Positions 56,191 to 64,000 of a stretch of DNA of 64,000 nt are shown here, piece after piece. Within the stretch, counting starts at the first letter, position 1, and each line of letters opens with the position of its first letter. The notes under the pieces were generated by a model that was not told the origin of the DNA, searched no databases, and was given only the letters and a program-made list of their open reading frames with translations. The DNA is from Macrostomum hystrix. Taxonomy: Eukaryota > Platyhelminthes > Macrostomidae. The position numbers and the translations under genes are program-made. The stretch lies in the NCBI GenBank assembly GCA_950097015.1, contig CATNEN010000038.1, forward strand, positions 34,186,501 through 34,250,500, in the 5' to 3' direction.

Positions 56191-59100
56191 CTATGGCTTG
56201 TTTCTAGGAAAGGCTTTGCCGTGCAACCTGTACGGCAGCGGGCCGGGCAGCCATGCTCGGCTCAGCATGCGGAGGCTTCGGGCGTCGAACACGGCCGCGT
56301 AGCTGCGCATCCGAAGGCCGTCTAGAATCAGCGTCACCAGGTAGCCACCGTCCTCTTTGACAGCCCCGTTGGCGGCGACAAACTGCGGCTCGCACGGATA
56401 ATGATGCTGACGAAACCAGACGGCGTCGGTTGAGTCGATTACAGCCGGATGGCCGCAAAGACTCCGCCTGGCCAAGCTGATGTTGGCGAGATTGACGCCG
56501 TCACTTTTCATTACTATGCCGTAGGCAAAGCAAGCGGCCTGCGGGCGGACGGGGAATGTCAGATGATGGACTGTCAGATGATGCACTGTCAGATGATGGA
56601 CTGTCAGATGATGGACTGTCAGATGATGCACTGTCAGATGATGGACTGTCAGATGATGGACTGACAGATGATGGACTGTCAGATGATGGACTGTCAGATG
56701 ATGCACTGTCAGATGATGGACTGTCAGATGATGGACTGTCAGATGATGCACTGTCAGATGATGGACTGTCAGATGATGGACTGTCAGATGATGGAATGTC
56801 AGATGATGAACTGTCAGATGATGGACTGTCAGATGATGGACTGTCAGATGATGGACTGTCGAAGAAGTTTCTCAAACTATGAATGTGAAATTTCGGCTAG
56901 CATGGTTTTACGAACTATAATTAGACACCAGTCTGGGTAAACAGTTTTGCCAGATAGCAAGCTAGAGTACAAAGGAAATTATCTAGAGCATATTTCTGTT
57001 GCGCAATGTTCTGATGATTGCCGACTATTGATTGTCAGGAAATTGTTTTGAAGTGCTCAGCATTGTTTGCCAAAATATTTTCAGCTTTTTTTGCTAGCCT
57101 GTACTTCATTCAGCAGCCAATGCCAATATAGAATATTGTACTACAGCTAGCTTGGTGTACTTTTAGCAACTGCAGATTAGTCAGGATTTAGTATGACTTG
57201 GAGTAGTTGATTGTTAAATAAAATTTGCGCATGCTATTGTTGGGCATGTTTCATAGTTTGCTATTCTCGAAAATGAAGAGCGCCAGACAGCCAAGAGATT
57301 GGCTCACCTGGTGGCGCCTGGCTTCGTTAATCACCGGCATCTCCAGGTGAACAAGGTGAGGCAATGACGCGGGCGGTGGTACCACTTCCGAGGTCACGAT
57401 TCCACTGACCAGGTCGATAGTATAGCGGCGCAGTTCGCTTGTTATTGGCACCTTGTCTCTGAGCAATAATTCGTGAATTTGTGCCCATATGATCAGTTTT
57501 TGTTTACTGGATGTTTTGGTGTGTGCATGATGCTGCGGCGTGAGGTGGGTGCTGCGGCGTGAGGTGGGTGCTGCGGCGTAGGGTGGTGCTGCGACGTGTG
57601 GTGGGAGCTGTAGTTTCGTATGCATGTTGCTCTGCCGGGTTGTTTTGTGCCGTGGGGTGGGCGCTGCAGCGAGGGGTGGGTAGTGCGATTTGGGACGCAT
57701 GTTGCGCTGTAGGGTGTGTTGCTGTGTGGGTTAGATGCTTTGATTTGTGTTTTGCACCTTGGAGTTTGCTGCGGCGTGAGGTGGGTGCAGCGTGGGGTGG
57801 GTGCTGCAGCGTGGGGTGGGTGCTGCAGCGTGGGGTGGGTGCTGCAGCGTGGGGTGGGTGGTACGGAATGGCCTGGCTTTTTTACATTTGTTTATTAAAA
57901 GAAACGTCTAAAAGAACCCACTCCCTCCAAACCTCAGTCTGTCATCGTTGAGAACGTCTAGTTCCAGGCCGGCGAAGAAGCCGATGTCCGGGTAGGCGGT
58001 GGCGTGGAACACAATCCGTTTCTCATCATCGTAGGCGTTCAGATGATGCATCAGGTAGCGACCGTCGTGTACAGAGAGCCGTTTGACGGAGCCGGACTTC
58101 AGCGCCACCAGGTAGACATCGGCGGGTCTGTCCGGCTGCCAGCGCAGCGATTTAAACGGCTGGGCCGTAAGCAGCATCCGGCGGGTGTCGATGTAGAGTG
58201 GAGCCGCGAAAATAATTGCGTAATTCTGCGTGAGGCTAAAGCTGTGCATGTAGGGCAGCCTGGCTGCTGGCACCGACCAGCTGGCCACCACCTCAGCGTG
58301 GCCGGCCTCTTTATAGCGCAGAAGGCGAATTTTACCATCGAGAAACGGAGCCACGGCGATTGTGGTGACGAAATTGATGAGGCAGCCGGTATTGCCAGCC
58401 TCCGGCAGCGGGTGCGCGCTGGAGATCTGTGAAAGCATGCTCAGCTGGCGACCGTTCACTCGGAGCTCGATGCGGTCCTCTGGGAGATTGTTTAAACATT
58501 TTGAAACATTTTATGATCATTGTGGGACAACATATTGAAATATAAATATCTGCAGGAGACCTGCAGCCAGCAAGGAGGCAATTCTGCCCATTTCGCTGAC
58601 TCCTGAGCACACACGCACACATATACTGTACGCCGGTACACACTCTAATCGTCACACTCTCACTGTGCCTTGGAAGTTGGCCCTCAAGGGCGTAAATTGC
58701 ACGATAAGCCTTCAAGCCTTCTCTCCGCGGCTGCGCCCTAAATAAATTTGGCCTTAAATTGCTGTGAGAGGCGAGCTCGGTGGACCGCTCTGCTAACCTA
58801 TCCTCCTTCTTGTACGAGTAGGATAAGCTTCTAAACGTATTTTAGAATCGAGATTACAATTAATATGATCTAGAATGAAAATTAAAAACAGTTGCCTCAC
58901 TGGTCACCAATCCATTGATATCGAAAGTGTAGCTCCTGGCGTAGTCGTTGGTTGCAATGTAGCTGGCCTTGGAGTGTTGGCCATCTCCACCCAGCCTAGC
59001 CACATTCACATTCATATTGTCCAGTCCATTGATCAGCGCTCTATACTTCTCTTGCCGAGTGTACTCAGGCCGGACGGACTCAAACATGAGGTAGGGCGCG

Positions 59101-60082
59101 ATATCGCCCGAGGCCAGGGACTCGTTGAGCTGACGGCTCCTGAGCAGCTGCGATGTAAAGCGGCCCTCCCGACGGGCGTTCGGCGCCGACGAAGCTTCGT
59201 CGTTGAAGTCCAGCTTGACTAGGCGTGCGAAGCCGTCGAATGCGTGCTGTACGCTCCGGTTGCCGACTGAGAACACGCCTAGCCCGTTCCACACCACCTG
59301 CTCATTGTGGAGAGGGGGTGTGCACTTTGAAAATCGTCCATTTTGTTAATAACATTTGAAGGTCATATTGTTTTCAGTCCTGTGAAAGACTGCCAAATCA
59401 ACTTTAAAAAATTGCTTTCAGAAAGTCATTTTAAAAATGGTCATTTGCGATGGTCATCGGAAGTCACTATTTTGCCATCAAAGTTGACGCGCGGGTTGTA
59501 GCCAAGTGCTTAAAGCGTCGGACGCTAGACTCGAGGGTCGGGGGTTCGATTCCCGACTCCACTGGAAAAATGTGTGCCCTTAAGCAAAACACTTAACTTT
59601 GCATTTTTTCAGTTCACCCAGCTGGTAAATAGGTAGCAGCATTTAGATGGGGCAATTGAGGGTGGGTGTGGCGTCCCCCCAGTCCATGGACTGAACAGCC
59701 TTCAGATGCGCCGCGCAATAGCTGCGGCTGCACATCTGGCCCAGATGGGGAAGGTGCTTGAAATTCTTATTAATTAATTAATTATTAGTATCATTCAAAC
59801 CGGTCATTGGAAATGGTCATTTGAGACGGTTCAATAGTCATTTTAAAACTATCATTCCATGCTAAACTTTACCGACACAGCCGGAAAGTCGGCCGGTAGC
59901 GACGGTCTGAAGACAATCTTCTTGTCGGTGTGGGCACTCCAGTCGGATCTGTAGAGCAGTTGAAAGTTTTCGAATAAAGATTTCGTCCTGGCTGCACCGT
60001 TACAGATGGGTGGCTGAAGGACTAGCATTGTGGCTGCTAGCATACGGAGGAGGCCGCTGCCGATAAGAAGCAATGACGTCAT
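56191..60082 (-). CDS. Carotenoid oxygenase (RPE65/BCO/NinaB family)
   Basis: Five exons: 59873-60082, 58908-59297, 57933-58477, 57308-57458 and 56191-56538, phases 0,0,2,0, 547 residues, the usual metazoan length. All four iron-binding His are present: SAHPLPEAGN, PYMHSFSLTQNYAIIFAAPL, YLMHHLNAYDDE and the C-terminal YRLHGKAF. Other family marks are VVWNGLGVFSVGNRSVQHAFDG near the start, LRRYTIDLVSG, EPQFVAANGAVKEDGGYLVT and FDARSL. The N terminus (LLLIGSGLLRMLAATMLVLQ) looks like a signal peptide or membrane anchor, unusual for the mostly cytosolic BCO enzymes. The enzyme cleaves or isomerises carotenoids or retinoids; retinal supply for opsins is a likely but unproven role. Introns carry a SINE, a family-2 repeat and two arrays. 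Confidence 0.92.
56555..56870. repeat. 15-bp array at the last carotenoid-oxygenase acceptor
   Basis: About 21 copies of a 15-bp CAGATGATGGACTGT unit, starting less than 20 bp from the exon 5 acceptor (56539), so the repeat occupies the branch-point region. Frame-preserving period yields DDGLS/HHLTV-type false ORFs on both strands. Confidence 0.93.
56871..57307. other. Remainder of carotenoid oxygenase intron 4
   Basis: No feature recognised; begins with donor GTGAGC (minus strand). Confidence 0.45.
57535..57865. repeat. GTGGGTGCTGCGGCGTGAG-type array in carotenoid oxygenase intron 3
   Basis: Irregular ~18-bp GGTGGGTGCTGCGGCGTG units at the left and homogeneous GCAGCGTGGGGTGGGTGCT units at the right (57785-57860), separated by diverged copies. 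Confidence 0.85.
58555..58695. repeat. SINE-like repeat family 2, longest copy
   Basis: It contains GCAGCCAGCAAGGAGGCAAT, ACACTCTCACTGTGCCTTGG and GGCCCTCAAGG, linking the partial copies at 25140, 36880 and 51530. It sits in carotenoid oxygenase intron 2. Confidence 0.7.
59487..59765 (+). mobile_element. tRNA-headed SINE, family 1, full-length, in intron 1
   Basis: Head GTAGCCAAGTGCTTAAAGCG (box A) and GGGTTCGATTCCCGAC (box B), core with TTAAGCAAAACACTTAAC and CACCCAGCTGGTAAAT, tail AGTCCATGGACTG and GCGCCGCGCAATAGCTGC. It is opposite in orientation to its host gene. Confidence 0.88.
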
Positions 60083-60375
60083 CAAGACTATTGAAAACTG
60101 ACTAGGCTTCCAAAAATCAGCATATACTGATGTGTGGCTTGCCCGTCATTTATAGCCCATCTGTAAGTTGGGTTATTTGAGGCCAGGTCAATAGCGAATG
60201 ATTAATCCCCTCAGGGCGGGCAGATATCTACCCGGATTTTTTCTCCCTATTCAAAAATCGGAAAATCGACACCGCGACAAAAATAATTCGAGTGCAGTAA
60301 AAGGCCACACCCGGGGGGTGGTTAGTCTAAGCCAACTTGTCAAGATCCGTCACGCGAAGACTGATTTGTTATCAT
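60083..60375. other. Putative promoter of carotenoid oxygenase
   Basis: No gene recognised. It lies between the minus-strand start at 60082 and the array at 60378. Confidence 0.4.
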
Positions 60376-60377
60376 GG

Positions 60378-61015
60378 GATGGGACAGAAAGATTAGGGGG
60401 GGAGAGAAGGATTGGATGTAGGGAGGCAAGAATTGGATGTAGGGAGGGAAGGAGTGGATTAAGGGAGGCAAGGAGTGGATGAAGGGAGACAAGGAGTGGA
60501 TGTAGGGAGGGAGGGAGTGGATGAAGGGAGGGATGGAGTGGATGTAGGAAGGGAAGGATTGGATGTAGGGAGGCAAGGAGTGGATGTAGGAAGGGAAGGA
60601 TTTGATGTAGGGAGGGAAGGAGTGGATGAAGGGAGGCAAGAATTGGATGTAGGGAGGCAAGAATTGGATGTAGGGAGGGAAGGAGTGGATTAAGGGAGGC
60701 AAGGAGTGGATGTAGGGAGGCAAGAATTGGATGTAGGGAGGGAAGGAGTGGATGAAGGGAGGCAAGGAGTGGATGTTGAGAGGGAGGGAGTGGATGAAGG
60801 GAGGGATGGAGTGGATGTAGGAAGGGAAGGATTGGATGTAGGGAGGGAAGGATTGGATGTAGGGAGAGAAGAATTGGATGAAGGGAGGGAAGGAGTGGAT
60901 GTAGGGAGGCAAGGATTTGATGAAGGGAGGGAAAAATTGGATGTAGGGAGGGAAGGAGTGGATGTAGGGAGGCAAGGATTGGATGAAAGGAGGTAAGGAG
61001 TGAATTTAGGAGTGA
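60378..61015. repeat. 21-bp array upstream of carotenoid oxygenase
   Basis: About 30 copies of a 21-bp GGATGTAGGGAGGCAAGGAG unit with GATGAAGGGAGG variants. Strand asymmetry is extreme: nearly no C on the plus strand. Long purine runs could form triplex or G-rich structures. The seven-codon period gives false VDVGREG-type frames. Confidence 0.93.
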
Positions 61016-61209
61016 AGGATTAAATTGACTGCTGCCTTTTTATTTCTGAAGAAAAATAATTTGACTTACCTCGTGAAAGCAATTGATTGCACTTATATTA
61101 TTTTGAAAATTACCATAGATAACTAAAATGATATGTCTGAAAATGCGAAATAGCATATTTTGACAATGAAAACTCGTTCTGAGTTGAATTTTCATATTGG
61201 GGCGTAGTT

Positions 61210-63654
61210 ATGATAAAAAAATCCTGTCGTTTTCCGGAACAACTACTCCTTAGTCTCGTCAGTATCGTCAGTAGTATGTCGCACATCATGCCCCGCAAGG
61301 CCAGCTTAAAGCGCCGATTTTCTGGCTATTCGCTGCACTTCAAATTGGTGCCAAAATTCAGCAGCCTGTCGAGTGGCTTCAGCACGCGTGAAATTAGCGC
61401 ATCTGTGCGGCCTTTAGTGCTGCGGATTCGAGCCAAGGCACGCGAACTGCGTCTGACTGGCTACGTGCGGCTGGCGCTGCCGCAGTCGACCGGTCGGTAC
61501 TCCGCCTGGCTGGAGGGAGAATCATTGGGTCGCTGTCTGAATCAGGACAGCCTCCTGGTCTGGCTCAGCAACCTAGTCAGGGAGCCAGAGGCCGAACTGC
61601 TACCAAGGCTGTTTCTTAGAAAGTCCAGCGAGACGTTCCCTTACAGCCAAGGAGGTGAGGCTGAAGGGTTGAGTGCGAGGTGAGGGAGGAAGTGAGGGAG
61701 GAGGTGGGGGAGGAGATGAGGGAGGATGTGGGGGAGGAGATGAGGGAGGAGAAGGGGGAGGAGCTGGGGAGGAGATGAGGGAGGAGGTGGGAGAGGAGGT
61801 GGAGAGGAGATGAGGGAGAAGGAATGATACGAGGAAATAATTTATCGAGAAGGCGAGGCTGAAGGTTGTGTGGGCGGATGGAGAAGAAATGTAGTTAAGA
61901 GGTGAGGGAGAATGTGATGGGGAGGGGTAGTTAAGAGGTGAGGGAGAATGTGATGGGGAGGGGTAGTTAAGAGGTGAGTGAGAATGTGATGGGGAGGGGT
62001 AGTTAAGAGGTGAGTGAGAATGTGATGGGGAGGGGTAGTTAAGAGGTGAGGAAGAATGTGATGGGGAGGGGTAGTTAAGAGGTGAGTGAGAATGTGATGG
62101 GGAGGGGTAGTTAAGAGGTGAGGAAGAATGTGATGGGGAGGGGTAGTTAAGAGGTGAGGAAGAATGTGATGGGGAGGGGTAGTTAAGAGGTGAGTGAGAA
62201 TGTGATGGGGAGGGGTAGTTAAGAGGTGAGTGAGAATGTGATGGGGAGGGGTAGTTAAGAGGTGAGGAAGAATGTGATGGGGAGGGGTAGTTAAGAGGTG
62301 AGGAAGAATGTGATGGGGAGGGGTAGTTAAGAGGTGAGTGAGAATGTGATGGGGAGGGGTAGTTAAGAGGTGAGTGAGAATGTGATGGGGAGGGGTAGTT
62401 AAGAGGTGGGGAAGAATGTGATGGGGAGGGGTAGTTAAGAGGTGAGGAAGAATGTGATGGGGAGGGGTAGTTAAGAGGTGAGGGAGAATTTGATGGGGAG
62501 AGGTAGTTAAGAGGTGAGGAAGAATGTGATGGGGAGAGGTAGTTAAGAGGTGAGGAAGAATGTGATGGGGAGAGGTAGTTAAGAGGTGAGGAAGAATGTG
62601 ATGGGGAGGGGTAGTTAAGAGGTGAGTGAGAATGTGATGGGGAGGGGTAGTTAAGAGGTGAGTGAGAATGTGATGGGGAGGGGTAGTTAAGAGGTGAGGA
62701 AGAATGTGATGGGGAGGGGTAGTTAAGAGGTGAGTGAGAATGTGATAGGGAGTGGTAGTTAAGAGGTGGGGAAGAATGTGATGGGGAGGGGTAGTTAAGA
62801 GGTGAGGAAGAATGTGATGGGGAGGGGTAGTTAAGAGGTGAGGGAGAATTTGATGGGGAGGGGTAGTTAAGAGGTGAGGAAGAATGTGATGGGGAGAGGT
62901 AGTTAAGAGGTGAGGAAGAATGTGATGGGGAGGGGTAGTTAAGAGGTGAGTGAGAATGTGATGGGGAGGGGTAGTTAAGAGGTGAGGAAGAATGTGATGG
63001 GGAGGGGTAGTTAAGAGGTGAGGAAGAATGTGATGGGGAGGGGTAGTTAAGAGGTGAGTGAGAATGTGATGAGGAGGGGTAGTTAAGAGGTGAGTGAGAA
63101 TGTGATGGGGAGGGGTAGTTAAGAGGTGAGTGAGAATGTGATGGGGAGGGGTAGTTAAGAGGTGAGTGAGAATGTGATGGGGAGGGGTAGTTAAGAGGTG
63201 AGGGAGAACGTGATGGGGAGGGGTAGTTAAGAGGTGATGGAGAACGTGATGGGGAGGGGTGAGGGAGAATGTGATGGGGAGGGGTAGTTAAGAGGTGAGG
63301 GAGAACGTGATGGGGAGGGGTGAGGGAGAATGTGATGGGAGGGGTTGTTAAGGATGTCCAGTAAGAATTTCAGAATGCTGATTAGAATATTGTTGCTAGC
63401 CCATCACCCCGCACTGGGCCTTAGGTTCTGACGTCAACAGCGTCTGGATATGCTGCGACGCAGTCAAAGACGATCAGGATGATGATATCCACAGTTTCGA
63501 CTGCGAAAGTGCTAGCCCAATCAATGCCCGCAGCCGCAGTAGTCACGTCAGCGGCGGCAGTAGCAACGGCGATACAATGCCTGGCGTGCGCGGCTTTGTT
63601 ATCCAAGCTATTCACATTGTGCCAACTGATCGAACACCGTTTAAAGGGCTTTAG
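61210..63654 (+). CDS. Two-exon protein of uncertain identity, weakly acylphosphatase-like
   Basis: Exons 61210-61654 (donor GTGAGG) and 63425-63654 (acceptor TGGGCCTTAG) join in phase 1 to give 224 residues, GC-rich third positions in both. Residues ~85-125 (LRIRAKARELRLTGYVRLAL, then STGRYSAWLEG) loosely follow the second half of an acylphosphatase fold (A..LGL.G.V.N...G.V...EG), but the catalytic Asn position is Leu and the N-terminal Arg-loop signature is not seen. The second exon is acidic and Ser-rich (AVKDDQDDDIHSFDCESAS) and ends IVPTDRTPFKGL. The start is uncertain: MPRKASLKRRF within the frame, or an upstream exon, are alternatives. The single intron (61655-63424) is nearly all minisatellite. 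Function unknown. Confidence 0.5.
61675..63350. repeat. 36-bp array filling the intron of the 61210 gene
   Basis: A GAGGAGGTGAGGGAGGA-type lead (61675-61830) is followed by about 40 copies of a 36-bp unit (GTAGTTAAGAGGTGAGGAAG plus AATGTGATGGGGAGGG). Each unit contains AGGTGAG, a match to the exon's own donor GAGGTGAGG. Purine/G-rich on the plus strand. Confidence 0.94.
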
Positions 63655-63848
63655 AATCTGTACTTTAAAACTGGTCGAGATTTGTACGTACTTGTCAAAG
63701 AGTCTAGTAAATAATTAAAAAAACAATTCAAAAAATTAGCTCTATCAGACAATAAGTAGTGTGGCAAAATATTTTTGAATAACTACGAACAAAAAACGAA
63801 GACTTTCTTTAAATAAATAATTGCTTTTGTACAAGTAGCAGTTTTATC
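63655..63848. other. 3' flank of the 61210 gene
   Basis: AT-rich, likely 3' UTR; no clear AATAAA directly after the stop, but ATAAATAAAT lies at about 63811-63820. Confidence 0.4.
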
Positions 63849-64000
63849 ATCAGGAACTGGTGGTCCATCAATCATCAGGAACTGGTGGTCCATCGATCAT
63901 CAGGAACTGGTGGTCCTTCAATCATCAGGAACTGGTGGTCCATCAATCATCAGGAACTGGTGGTCCTTCAATCATCAGGAACTGGTGGTCCATCAATCAT
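63848..64000. repeat. 25-bp array running off the window
   Basis: Six copies of a 25-bp unit (CAGGAACTGGTGGTCCATCA) reach the window's end; total length unknown. Confidence 0.92.

Noticed and set aside
56501-56940. SDDGL, HHLTV and MMDCQ repeat proteins
   Set aside because: Both strands of the 15-bp array stay open by chance of period; the array sits in a carotenoid oxygenase intron.

Overview
The window is nuclear DNA of a multicellular animal. Genes are split by GT-AG introns, coding exons are GC-rich inside AT-rich non-coding DNA, and there are tRNA-headed SINEs, hAT-type and other DNA transposons, solo LTRs and a LINE tail. The gene set (YPEL, a mitochondrial uL2, an ARM-TIR-SAM-like protein, apple/C-type-lectin proteins, a rhamnose-binding-type lectin, a rhodopsin-like GPCR, a metazoan carotenoid oxygenase) suggests a spiralian or other marine invertebrate. 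The species cannot be fixed from the sequence alone. Nothing bacterial or viral was seen, and there is no CRISPR array or rRNA.

Layout. 746-9823 is one very large DNA element: two ~1.5-kb nearly identical inverted arms, a perfect 8-bp target duplication (ATATAAAT), and an interior carrying the C-terminal half of a ubiquitin-specific protease (+), an unrecognised two-exon coiled-coil gene (-) and two nested MITEs. Next come YPEL (10900-11280, -) and a three-exon mitochondrial ribosomal protein uL2m gene (13493-19739, -) whose first intron holds a 3-kb, 29-bp minisatellite. 20-24 kb has no gene but holds two clean non-autonomous transposons with 9-bp and 8-bp target duplications. A PKG-like tandem cyclic-nucleotide-binding-domain gene without a kinase lies at 24419-25746 (-). 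A 23-bp minisatellite split by a solo LTR follows. A six-exon ARM-TIR-SAM-like gene (29130-36879, +) has minisatellites in four of its five introns.

37.8-47 kb is a tandem family of secreted apple + C-type-lectin-like single-exon genes (three intact, one degenerate), interspersed with a SINE, a transposon with GGCGTACCA subterminal repeats and a solo LTR. 47-51.5 kb holds a decayed ZBED-type hAT, a GPCR gene (-), and a SINE interrupted by a LINE 3' end. 53.4 kb holds a small secreted SUEL/rhamnose-binding-type lectin (-). A complete five-exon carotenoid oxygenase gene (56191-60082, -) retains all four iron-binding histidines. A two-exon gene of uncertain identity (61210-63654, +) closes the window.

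The dominant structural theme is minisatellites: over twenty arrays with unrelated units of roughly 10-49 bp, mostly inside introns and several starting at or next to a splice site. The genes do not form a pathway. The exceptions are local: the lectin cluster is a tandem family evolving by duplication and probable gene conversion, and the USP and coiled-coil genes travel inside a mobile element. Exon models were joined by hand from splice motifs and reading-frame continuity; transcripts were not available.
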